A stretch of 64,000 bases of DNA, taken from positions 119,856-183,855 of the forward strand of contig CAZAQV010000013.1 of the NCBI GenBank assembly GCA_964487255.1, in the 5' to 3' direction. Both the position numbers and the translations under genes were made by a program. The notes beneath the pieces are model-generated. The model searched no databases, was not told the origin of the DNA, and was given only the letters and a program-made list of their open reading frames with translations. Below, in pieces: positions 26,577-34,626 of the stretch. Numbering within the stretch: the first letter of the stretch is position 1; each line of letters begins with the position of its first letter. The stretch comes from CAZAQV01 sp964487255. Its GTDB lineage: Bacteria; Myxococcota_A; Polyangia; Polyangiales; CAZAQV01.

Positions 26577-26740
26577 TCTAGTGTCCGATCCACTCAGGTT
26601 GTCGCAGGAGGCGAAGAGAGGTTTGTTCGAATCAAGGCGCGAAAACGAAGGACGTGCAGCGTACATTCGAGTTTGAGTAACGCCGAGTCGGGCGAAGCTC
26701 ACAAGAAAACTGTGACAACTTGGGTGGATCGGACACTAGA
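26577..26740. mobile_element. MITE-like element, copy 2 (164 bp)
   Basis: Perfect 17-bp inverted repeats, TCTAGTGTCCGATCCAC at 26577-26593 and its complement at 26724-26740; the match extends to about 30 bp with four mismatches. The 36-bp interior at 26641-26676 matches copy 1 at 3261-3296 with two mismatches, while the terminal repeats differ from copy 1. No protein is encoded. Its right CTAG provides the stop codon of the TPR protein gene on the minus strand. Confidence 0.7.
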
Positions 26741-27518
26741 ACCGAATCATAAGCGATTGGCCGTGCGCTTCGGCCTGAAGGTCTTTGGAGGACGCACTCA
26801 AAGTCTCTGCCAAGAGCCACACCAAACCGCCCGTCAAGATCGCGCTGCCTGCAACGATCGCGACATTGCCAATCGTTTCTTGAGCCCGAGCGTCGTCCAA
26901 CATCTGGCCAGCCACGACTTGGTTTTCGGCTTTTTGGTTCAAGTTTTCTGCAGCTGAGGCCGCATTGACAGCAAGCCCAGCGCCGACGGCAACGCCCGCA
27001 GCACCGACACCCAGCAACACAACGGGCCAGGGTGATAGGCTTTCGTCTGTCACTTCGAGCTCGGACTTCCGTTGCTGAGTCCAAGTGTCGACGTGCCCTT
27101 CTTCAACTGGCGGCGAGCTACCGCTCGACTCACCGGTCTTTCGTTCTGACAGTTCCGCAATTTTCGCCTCGACGGCCGAAACGTTGGGCGCGTTGGGTGA
27201 AACCGTGATGTACCGTCGATAGGCTCCGATCGCCAACGACGTTTCACCGAGCTCTTCGTGAACCCGTGCCAAATTGTAGTCGATTATCGGGTCTGCAAAG
27301 AGCCGCCGTGCGCGCAAAAGCAGGTCCTTGGCCACCTGGAAATCACCATCTTCGAAGGCCGTTGCCGCCTGAAGGGTGAGCGTTGCCGACTTTTCCCTTC
27401 GTTCACGAAGCGTGGCCTCGGCACCGTCTGATTGTGCATGTGTGAGAGGGATAGCGCTGAATAGAAGTGCTACTCCCATCAGCAAACCCGCCATAAGCGC
27501 CGTCAAACGCTGACCCAT
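26736..27518 (-). CDS. Exported TPR-type protein beside the Ser/Thr kinase gene
   Basis: 260 residues from ATG 27518; longer frames run through the kinase gene on the other strand and are shadows. A Sec signal peptide (about 1-28, ending THAQS) is followed by two to three TPR-like helical pairs (QAATAFEDGDFQVAKDLLL, then DYNLARVHEELGETSLAI), a linker, and two hydrophobic segments (WPVVLLGVGAAGVAVGAGL and IAVGSAILTGG-like, about 165-240). Myxococcota often carry such a protein next to a PEGA-tailed kinase. The TAG stop lies in the terminal repeat of the adjacent MITE. Confidence 0.75.
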   Translation of the reverse strand: MGQRLTALMAGLLMGVALLFSAIPLTHAQSDGAEATLRERREKSATLTLQAATAFEDGDFQVAKDLLLRARRLFADPIIDYNLARVHEELGETSLAIGAYRRYITVSPNAPNVSAVEAKIAELSERKTGESSGSSPPVEEGHVDTWTQQRKSELEVTDESLSPWPVVLLGVGAAGVAVGAGLAVNAASAAENLNQKAENQVVAGQMLDDARAQETIGNVAIVAGSAILTGGLVWLLAETLSASSKDLQAEAHGQSLMIRF

Positions 27519-27548
27519 CGCTCGCCAATATAGCGGGAAGGCGCGCAA

Positions 27549-29162
27549 ATGTCCCATTGCCGCTACAATCAACAGGCGGTGGAGAACACAGTTCGCAGCT
27601 ACGATGTACTCGGTGAAGTCGGCCGCGGGGGCATGGCATCCGTCTCGGTCGCTCGTTTTGAGGCTGGCTCGGGCATCCATATGCCGGTCGTCGTCAAGCG
27701 CATGCTCCCTGGCCTCGATGACTCGGTTGAACGTCAGAAAATGTTCATTGACGAAGCCAAGACGCTCGCGCTCATCCACCATCCGAATGTGGTTCGCGTC
27801 ATCGAAGTCGGAAGCGACCAGCACAACAGGCCGTACATCGTCTTCGAGTACCTCCACGGGGAGACCTTGGACGTCTTGCTCAAAGCTGCACAAACGTCGG
27901 GCAGCCTTCATTGGCGGCTCGCTGGACATATCGTGGCGGAGGTCTGTGGTGGACTTCATGCGGCGCACGAGACACGCGGAGTCAATGGGGAACCACTCAA
28001 CCTCGTTCACCGAGATATTTCTCCTCACAATATCTTCATTGGCTTCGACGGTTGGGTACGACTTATCGACTTCGGCATCGCGCATACCAATCAGCGTTCG
28101 ACCGAAACCAGAGAGGGTATTCTCAAAGGCAAGATTCGCTACATGTCCCCCGAGCAATGCCTTCAAAAGGAGCTCAGCCGCGCAAGTGACATCTTCTCCG
28201 CAGGTATTGTGCTCTACGAGTTGCTCACTGGCAAGCTTCCGTTTGATGCGCAGAGCGACTTCGAAGTCATGAAGAAGATCTGCCAGGACTTGCCACCCGA
28301 CCCGAGCGAACTCAACCCAAGCGTCCCGGAATCGATGGCTGATATCTGTTTGTGCGCGCTCGAACCGAAACCGGATGGGCGCTTCAAGAACGCAGATGAG
28401 ATGCGGCTCGCTCTGCTCAAGGCGCTCGACGAACAGAGCGAGCAAAGCACAGCCGCACTTGGACCTGAACTGGCTTCGACGATGCAGACGTTGCTACCGA
28501 AACGATACCAAGAGAAACAGTCCCTGCTTCAGGACATCCGCAGCGGAGAATCTGTCAACGTCGGACGGGCGCTTCATCCAGAGGAAAAGACGATCATCAC
28601 CGTTTCTACCGAGATCGGAGGTCCGACCCGACGACGTTTCGCTTTCGCGTGGGTCGCTGTCGCCACCATCGTGTTGGGTGGCCTCGGAGCGTGGGTGCTT
28701 ACATCCGAGTCCCAGCCCCGCGCGTCGACCGAACCCCCAAGCGATGCCTTGATCTCCAATGCTGCGCCAGTGCTACTCGACAAACCCGCTCGCCGAGCCC
28801 GAGAAGACGTCGTTGAAAACGGAAACGAGTCGGCCACGGCCGTCGTGCACATCGTGAGTGTTCCCCCAGGCGCAACCGCGACGCTGGGTGACAAAAGCCT
28901 GGGCGAAACGCCAGTTCGCACAGAACTTCCGGTTTCAGATCACCCCCAAACGCTAGCGCTTTCACTGGATGGCTACACGGTCTACCGTCAGGAGTTGACT
29001 GTGGAACGCGACATGTCCGTGCATACAACATTAGTTGAGCAGACCCCGAAGGCAACTACGCAAAGAGTCGCCAAGCGCAGAGCTACCAAGCGCCGGCCGA
29101 CCAAACGGCCAACCAAAACCGCGAAGACGTCTCAAGAACCGCTCTTTCCGATGTTTCGTTAG
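27549..29162 (+). CDS. Membrane Ser/Thr protein kinase with C-terminal PEGA domain
   Basis: 537 residues. The Hanks-type kinase domain covers about 15-285: Gly loop GEVGRGGMASV, VVVKRM (Lys), HRDISPHN with catalytic Asp156, DFGIAH, and YMSPEQ. A single TM segment follows (FAWVAVATIVLGGLGAWVL, about 362-380), then an extracytoplasmic PEGA domain (VSVPPGATATLGDKSLGETP) and a basic Thr/Lys/Arg tail. It phosphorylates proteins in the cytoplasm and may read envelope signals through PEGA. It diverges from the TPR gene by 30 bases and converges on the FHA/AAA+ regulator, a plausible partner because FHA domains bind phospho-Thr. Confidence 0.92.
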   Translation: MSHCRYNQQAVENTVRSYDVLGEVGRGGMASVSVARFEAGSGIHMPVVVKRMLPGLDDSVERQKMFIDEAKTLALIHHPNVVRVIEVGSDQHNRPYIVFEYLHGETLDVLLKAAQTSGSLHWRLAGHIVAEVCGGLHAAHETRGVNGEPLNLVHRDISPHNIFIGFDGWVRLIDFGIAHTNQRSTETREGILKGKIRYMSPEQCLQKELSRASDIFSAGIVLYELLTGKLPFDAQSDFEVMKKICQDLPPDPSELNPSVPESMADICLCALEPKPDGRFKNADEMRLALLKALDEQSEQSTAALGPELASTMQTLLPKRYQEKQSLLQDIRSGESVNVGRALHPEEKTIITVSTEIGGPTRRRFAFAWVAVATIVLGGLGAWVLTSESQPRASTEPPSDALISNAAPVLLDKPARRAREDVVENGNESATAVVHIVSVPPGATATLGDKSLGETPVRTELPVSDHPQTLALSLDGYTVYRQELTVERDMSVHTTLVEQTPKATTQRVAKRRATKRRPTKRPTKTAKTSQEPLFPMFR

Positions 29163-29177
29163 GCGTGCGGTCTTCCG

Positions 29178-30503
29178 TTAGAGGTTATGTCGCTGCAGCA
29201 AACGGTGCAGGTTCGATCGAGCCATGCCTGCCGCTTTGGCAATCCGCCGCAGGCTTCGCCCGTGAATTTCGATCATCGCTGCTAGGTATTCTCGCTCGAG
29301 GTGCTCGTTCCATAACGCGCGCACCTCCGCAAACGGAAGTGACGTATCCGGCGCGGGCAGCGAGGTCGAGGCCTCGTTAACGGATGCCACGTCCACCTGG
29401 TCTGTAGGTCCAAGCACGAGCGAACGCAGAACGAAGGAGCGAAGCTCACGCACGTTTCCGGCGAACGCGGACGCCCCGCGTTCCGTCGCGGCCAGCACGA
29501 TAGCTTCGATTTTGGCCTCGTCCGGCTCTGCGCCAGCAAGGCTGCGCACCAAAACCGGCAGATCACTCGCTCGTTGAGAAAGGGACGGAACCTGCACGCG
29601 CGCACCAGCAAGGCGAAAGTATAAGTCCTCACGAAAGCCACCCGCATTGACCATGCTTGAGAGGTCGCGATGCGTCGCGCAGACAACGCGAACGTCGATT
29701 GGACGGTACTCATTTTCCCCGATGCGACGAACTTGCATCGACTCGAGCACGCGCAAAAGTTTTGGCTGTACGGAAAGTGGTAACTCCCCGACTTCATCGA
29801 GAAACACAGTGCCACCATTGGCCTCTTCGAACGCACCCATACGGTCGACGAGAGCGTCGGTAAAGGCGCCGCGGCAATGACCGAAGAGCTCTGCGTCAGC
29901 GGTATCCGCAAGGAGCGTCGTGCAGTCCACAACAATGAAGGGACCGTCTGCTCGCTTCGACGCTTGGTGAATCGCCTGCGCAACAAGCTCCTTGCCCGTT
30001 CCCGTTTCGCCAGAGATGAGAACAGGGATGTCGGAAGGTGCGATCGCTTCGATCTTTGCGTAGAGTTCTTGCATCACGGTAGAGCCACCGATAAGCCCAC
30101 GGTAGTGATCGGTCGGCCAGAGCTCCACGGGAACGCTCCGCGCTTCTTCACTAAACTCAATCGCCACCGCGCCCAGCTGAATCACACCCTTGCGCGCCAC
30201 GGCGCCCTCACGAACACGAAATCCATGAATCCATGTGCCGTTCGTACTCTCAAGGTCGCGAAACCAGAACCCAGCGCTACCCTGCGTCTCTAGCCGCATA
30301 TGTAGACGTGAGACCGAGGCGTGCGCGATGACCACGTCAGCCCGCTCGCTGCTCCCAAGGGTTGTGTCGCTCGACACGATGGACGAGTGCACGCCCTTGT
30401 CGTCGCTCCACTTGAGATGAAGTCGTGCTCGTCGCGGAGCACCTTCCACGTGGTCGGCGATGATCTCCTCGGTCGCCCCTGAAGAATCTGGAAGTTCGAC
30501 CAT
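29178..30503 (-). CDS. FHA-domain AAA+ transcriptional activator (sigma-54 type) with altered GAFTGA loop
   Basis: 441 residues from ATG 30503. The N-terminal FHA domain (about 25-115) has SVSRLHMRL and DLESTNGTWI, the phospho-Thr-binding signature. The AAA+ domain (about 135-370) has Walker A GETGTGKE, Walker B GGTVFLDE and arginine-finger region. The sigma-54 contact loop, normally GAFTGA, reads GAFTDA here. The C-terminus is a Fis-type helix-turn-helix (SLRRIAKAAGMARSNLHRLL). It is likely controlled by Thr phosphorylation of a partner, with the kinase next door as candidate. The Gly-to-Asp change may weaken or alter sigma-54 engagement. Confidence 0.9.
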   Translation of the reverse strand: MVELPDSSGATEEIIADHVEGAPRRARLHLKWSDDKGVHSSIVSSDTTLGSSERADVVIAHASVSRLHMRLETQGSAGFWFRDLESTNGTWIHGFRVREGAVARKGVIQLGAVAIEFSEEARSVPVELWPTDHYRGLIGGSTVMQELYAKIEAIAPSDIPVLISGETGTGKELVAQAIHQASKRADGPFIVVDCTTLLADTADAELFGHCRGAFTDALVDRMGAFEEANGGTVFLDEVGELPLSVQPKLLRVLESMQVRRIGENEYRPIDVRVVCATHRDLSSMVNAGGFREDLYFRLAGARVQVPSLSQRASDLPVLVRSLAGAEPDEAKIEAIVLAATERGASAFAGNVRELRSFVLRSLVLGPTDQVDVASVNEASTSLPAPDTSLPFAEVRALWNEHLEREYLAAMIEIHGRSLRRIAKAAGMARSNLHRLLQRHNL

Positions 30504-30557
30504 GTGCCTAGCGTAACCGGCGATCGACAGCCAAGCCAACACTTCCGGCAAGCGCCG

Positions 30558-31241
30558 TTAGAGCTGGCGCCGCGGACTTTCTGGTGGACCTTCGCCGTTG
30601 GCAAAGGTGGATGGATCGAAGTCGTTGCTGGGTGTCAGCACAATCTTGTCGACGAGCAGACCGTCTCGATGCATCCACAGGCCCAGCGTTCCCATCCCCT
30701 TGGCTGGCACGGAGACAGTCTTGGAACGCCACTCCCACTCGGCCACCACCATCCACTCCAGATCCACTACATCGCCATCTGCAAACCCAACATATACGGC
30801 GTTGCTGTCAGCATCGATCGGTCGCGCTCGAACCCAGACGACATGCTGCCCGGCGGTCTGAAAATCGATCGCAAAATCGGCACGAGGCCCCTGGGTCATA
30901 AAGTCGGCATCGAGAGAATCTCCACGAACGGGACGCGGTTGTAAAGCTCGATTGCCGGAAGCGCCCTGTCGGTCGACGATCGTCCATTCATGATCGCCTT
31001 CGTTCATTGTTCCACTCGTGAAGTTCTCTGCCTCAACCGTGAGCAAGAAGTCTCCCTCCCCTTCTTGCACGAAAGCATACCCGCCTTCGCTGGGTTGGCA
31101 GTTTCCAGACACGCAGACATACCCCTCGAGACAGGGACAGGGAAAACCTTCGAGCGTAGGCTCTGCAAATGAGCATCCCACAGATTGCACCACAGCAAAG
31201 CTAAGCCACAGCGCGACGCGGTATGAACGAATCGTCGACAC
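30558..31241 (-). CDS. Lipoprotein with CBM6-like carbohydrate-binding domain
   Basis: 227 residues from GTG 31241, which starts a signal peptide ending QSVGC. A short Cys cluster follows (FPCPCLEGYVCVSGNC). Residues 65-205 resemble a CBM6/galactose-binding jelly roll: LTVEAENF at the start, GNRAL, HVVWVRARPID, LGLWMHRDGLLVDKIVLT at the end, as in domains that bind polysaccharides. The gene diverges from the DUF1592/DUF1552 pair, so the three may share a surface function. The exact start is uncertain because no good Shine-Dalgarno precedes GTG 31241. Confidence 0.7.
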   Translation of the reverse strand: MSTIRSYRVALWLSFAVVQSVGCSFAEPTLEGFPCPCLEGYVCVSGNCQPSEGGYAFVQEGEGDFLLTVEAENFTSGTMNEGDHEWTIVDRQGASGNRALQPRPVRGDSLDADFMTQGPRADFAIDFQTAGQHVVWVRARPIDADSNAVYVGFADGDVVDLEWMVVAEWEWRSKTVSVPAKGMGTLGLWMHRDGLLVDKIVLTPSNDFDPSTFANGEGPPESPRRQL

Positions 31242-31468
31242 CAAGCGTTGATTTCTCACGATCCTGGTCAGAGAGCAAGGAACAAGCTCGGCCTGAATGC
31301 GCGCGTCCCCAACGCTACCGCGGCGCTTCGTTCGATCATGAGAACAAAGACAGAGCGCGCGGTGCTCTAAACAGCCTGACGCAACCACAGTGCCAGACTC
31401 TTGTGTTGAGATTATGCCCAATTGCAGGCGGCACGGTGGTTGCATTGGCTTGCGTTGTGGTGTGTCAG

Positions 31469-33184
31469 GTGTATATCCCCAAGTCTTCCTACCCACTCCA
31501 TCTATGGGTGCTGTGTTTCGTTTGCGCCTGTACGGGACAGCTCATCGAGGAGGCGGCGGATCCCGGCGCCAACCCGGGAGACCATCCCGCAGGAAACTCG
31601 CCGACCAGTGGCTCATCGGATTCCGACATGCGGAATCCGACGGTCGACGACATCCTCGATCCGGAGACGCAGCTCGATCCCGCTGCAACGCACGTGCCCC
31701 TGACACGCCTCAGCAATACGCAATATCGATTCGCGGTCTCAGATCTTCTTGCTCCATTCGACCTTGAACCCTTCGGCGATCTGGGCCCCGAAACGGCGGT
31801 CGGAGGCTTCCGCAGCAACCAGCCCATCCCGGTCTCCGACGTTGAGTTCACTCGTTACGTCAGAGAAGCGGAACGCATCGCCTCGCGGGTCGAGACTCCG
31901 TTCGCCCTCGTCGATTGCGACCCGAATCAGCAAGGCGACGTCGAGTGCGCCCGCAAGTTCGTCGACACATTTGGTTCACGCGCTTACCGGCGGCCTTTGC
32001 AGAACGAAGAACGCGACAGCCTGTTGTCTCTGTATCAATTGGGGCGGGCGGATGGCAAGCCTGGCGATGCCGCACGCTTTGTATTGCAGGCCATTCTGCT
32101 TTCGCCCCACTTCCTCTATCGCATCGAGCTCGGGGCGTCGCCACAAGAAACATTTGCTCTGAATGGTTACGAACTCGCGGCTCGTCTATCGTTCTTTTTG
32201 TGGGATAGCCTTCCTGACGAGATCCTGATCGCAGCCGCAAAATCCGGCACGCTATCCAAGCCGGACGAACTGGAGCGTCAAGCGCGACGAATGCTGGCCG
32301 ATGAGCGCGGAAAACGCGCGATCGACTCGTTTTTCACACAGTGGCTCGGGGTCGACAAACTTCTCGAACAGCAAAAAGACACCTCGGTCTACCCGTCCTA
32401 TGACGAACGACTGGCCTTGGACTTCCTGCGCGAGACCACACTCTTTGCCAATGCAATCGTTCGCGAAGGCGCCGGTGGTTTTTCCGCGTTGTTCGTGTCA
32501 GATTTTTCGGTGTTGGGAGGGGGCTTGTTTGAGCACTACGGGCTAGCACCTCCCGCAAGCGACACCTGGATGCGTTTCGCACTCGCGGGAAGCGAACGCA
32601 GTGGTGTGCTGACGCAGGGCGCTTTTTTGGCGATGCATGCGCACAGCAACCAGACTTCGCCGGTCCATCGCGGCAAGGTCATCCGTGAGAACATCTTCTG
32701 CGAGACCATGCCGGCGCCCCCACCGGACGTGGACGACACGCCACCCGACGTTGAGGATGGCCTCAGCACACGCGAGCGCTTCGCCGCACATCGCGAAAAC
32801 GCAGCGTGCGCCGGCTGCCACCAGCTCATGGACCCTATCGGTGTAGGTTTCGAAGCGTTTGATGGGGTCGGAAGGTTTCGTGAACAAGAAGGCGGCATGG
32901 CTGTCGACACCACAGGCACTGTGTTTGGCACCGACGTCACCGGTGATTTCGATGGAACCCCAGAGCTGTCCGAGAAAATCGCGTCGAGCCAGCAGGCTCT
33001 CGTTTGTATGGTCCAAAACTGGTTTCAGTACGCGCTCGAAAAAGACGCGATGCAAGGGGACATCGGTTCCTTACAAGAGTTGCATCGGATTTTTGAAGGC
33101 GAAGGAGAAGTTTTTGAAGAACTCATCGTCGCCATCGTGCGAAGCGAAGCGTTTCGCGCACAAGCCCCTGCGGAGGAAAAATGA
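31469..33184 (+). CDS. DUF1592/DUF1588/DUF1585 family protein with CxxCH heme motif
   Basis: About 571 residues if started at GTG 31469, which gives a lipoprotein-like N-terminus (LWVLCFVCAC). The frame is open back to ATG 31223, but that would overlap the divergent gene; the start is uncertain. The order is that of planctomycete/myxobacterial paralogs: DUF1587-like LTRLSNTQYRFAVSDLL, DUF1595 FGSRAYRRPL, DUF1592 LAARLSFFLWDSLPDE, DUF1588 HRGKVIRENIFC with the heme-type CAGCHQLMDP, and DUF1585 at the end. Function unknown; a periplasmic or surface cytochrome-like role is inferred. ATGA overlap with the DUF1552 gene shows tight coupling. Confidence 0.85.
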   Translation: MYIPKSSYPLHLWVLCFVCACTGQLIEEAADPGANPGDHPAGNSPTSGSSDSDMRNPTVDDILDPETQLDPAATHVPLTRLSNTQYRFAVSDLLAPFDLEPFGDLGPETAVGGFRSNQPIPVSDVEFTRYVREAERIASRVETPFALVDCDPNQQGDVECARKFVDTFGSRAYRRPLQNEERDSLLSLYQLGRADGKPGDAARFVLQAILLSPHFLYRIELGASPQETFALNGYELAARLSFFLWDSLPDEILIAAAKSGTLSKPDELERQARRMLADERGKRAIDSFFTQWLGVDKLLEQQKDTSVYPSYDERLALDFLRETTLFANAIVREGAGGFSALFVSDFSVLGGGLFEHYGLAPPASDTWMRFALAGSERSGVLTQGAFLAMHAHSNQTSPVHRGKVIRENIFCETMPAPPPDVDDTPPDVEDGLSTRERFAAHRENAACAGCHQLMDPIGVGFEAFDGVGRFREQEGGMAVDTTGTVFGTDVTGDFDGTPELSEKIASSQQALVCMVQNWFQYALEKDAMQGDIGSLQELHRIFEGEGEVFEELIVAIVRSEAFRAQAPAEEK

Positions 33185-34530
33185 GTCTATCCCGTCGACA
33201 ATTGTTGGCAAGATTGGGCGGCGCCGGCGCCTTCTCCGCGCTCCATCCCTTCGTGCCGCTACTGCAATCGCGGGCACGCGGCGTTGACTTTCCGGTTCGG
33301 TTGGTCGTATTTCAGACATCGATGGGCATGCCGTCCGACTACCCAGGAGTTTGGGAGCCGGACGCAGCCTCACCGCTTCGCTTCGCGGCAGGGAGTGTTC
33401 TCGAACCGCTGGTGGGTCTGGAGCAACACCTACTCGTGCTCAATGGCATCACGTTGCAGACCGCGCAAGACCAGCGAAAAGAGTTTCCAGGCGCCCATCC
33501 ACTCGGGTTGGGCAACCTGCTAACAGCTGCGAAGCTGGTCAAAGGCGATGGCATGGTCGGCGGGGGAGCCCGAACGTGGACCGCCAAAGCTGGTGGATCC
33601 TCCGTCGACCAGTTTCTGGCAAACGAGCTGAAGGCCCGCTCTATGGTTCTCGGCGTTCACTCCAGCAACGGCTCCCCCAGCGCGACGTACAAGACCCGGC
33701 TTAGTTTCCGGGGACCAACCGAACCTTTGGCACCTGTGCTCAACCCAGCCGGAACCATCTCACGCTTCTGGGGAGATGTTCCTACCGGAGACGCGACCGC
33801 AGAAACGGCCGCCGCGGCGACGGCACGAAAGGCCGGTCTGTTCAACCACGTGCGTGCAGAACTCGGCGCACTGCAAAGTAGGCTCGGACAAGCCGACCGC
33901 GAAAAGCTCGACGTGCACCTCGCCTCGCTTGAGCGCGCACAACTTGACCTGCAATCGGCCCCCGCTGCAGATTGTACCCGTCCGTCGGACGCAGGTGGCT
34001 CCGCCATTCCGACACGCATGCGCACACACTTGCGTACAGTGCGTGACGCATTCGCCTGTGACCTTGCACGCGTGGCTACCGTGGCAGTCGGTGCAGGTTC
34101 ACCGCATGGTTGGCGTTTTGAGTGGCTCGGCAATCCTCTCAGCGACGCCTACCACGTGCAATCGCACAAGCCCGCTTCGGACGCAGCGGCCCAACGTGAT
34201 CTATTGCGCGCCAACCGTTGGTATGCCGAAGAGTTTGCGTGGTTCGTCAAGCTGCTTCGCGACACGCCGGAAGGTGCTGGCACGATGCTCGATAACACGG
34301 TTGTCCTGTGGTGCTCAGAGGTGTCGAATGGCGACACCCACTCGTTTCAGAACATGCCGTTCGTGATCGCCGGCGGCAGCCATTATTTTCGGCACAATGC
34401 CTTCGTCCAATGCAACAGTGCGCCGCACAACCAACTGATGGTCTCGATCTGCCACGCCCTTGGCGTCATGACCGACACCTTCGGCGACCTTGACTACAAG
34501 ACCGGACCGCTTCCGGGGATTGCAAAGTAA
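33181..34530 (+). CDS. DUF1552 family protein with Tat-type signal
   Basis: 449 residues; the ATG overlaps the upstream stop (ATGA) and follows GGAGGAAAA. SRRQLLARLGGAGAFSAL is a twin-arginine signal, so the protein is probably exported folded. The rest is the DUF1552 family, usual partner of DUF1592 proteins, with GSPHGWRFEWLG, DNTVVLWCSEVSNGDTHS and ALGVMTDTFGD; the latter part resembles the alkaline-phosphatase-like DUF1501 proteins. Catalytic role unknown. The fixed pairing with a heme-motif DUF1592 protein suggests a two-component extracytoplasmic system. Confidence 0.88.
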   Translation: MSLSRRQLLARLGGAGAFSALHPFVPLLQSRARGVDFPVRLVVFQTSMGMPSDYPGVWEPDAASPLRFAAGSVLEPLVGLEQHLLVLNGITLQTAQDQRKEFPGAHPLGLGNLLTAAKLVKGDGMVGGGARTWTAKAGGSSVDQFLANELKARSMVLGVHSSNGSPSATYKTRLSFRGPTEPLAPVLNPAGTISRFWGDVPTGDATAETAAAATARKAGLFNHVRAELGALQSRLGQADREKLDVHLASLERAQLDLQSAPAADCTRPSDAGGSAIPTRMRTHLRTVRDAFACDLARVATVAVGAGSPHGWRFEWLGNPLSDAYHVQSHKPASDAAAQRDLLRANRWYAEEFAWFVKLLRDTPEGAGTMLDNTVVLWCSEVSNGDTHSFQNMPFVIAGGSHYFRHNAFVQCNSAPHNQLMVSICHALGVMTDTFGDLDYKTGPLPGIAK

Positions 34531-34626
34531 GCTCGCCTTAACTACGCGGGGTTCAGCGTAAAATTCTCAGAGTTTAGACGGGCATGGCTGGCTTTATCGT
34601 CTAACCTTAGACGGGAGCCCCATCCA

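Noticed and set aside
26736..28445. 569-codon extension of the TPR protein through the kinase gene
   Set aside because: The region 27519-28445 is antisense to the kinase catalytic domain; the signal peptide begins at 27518.
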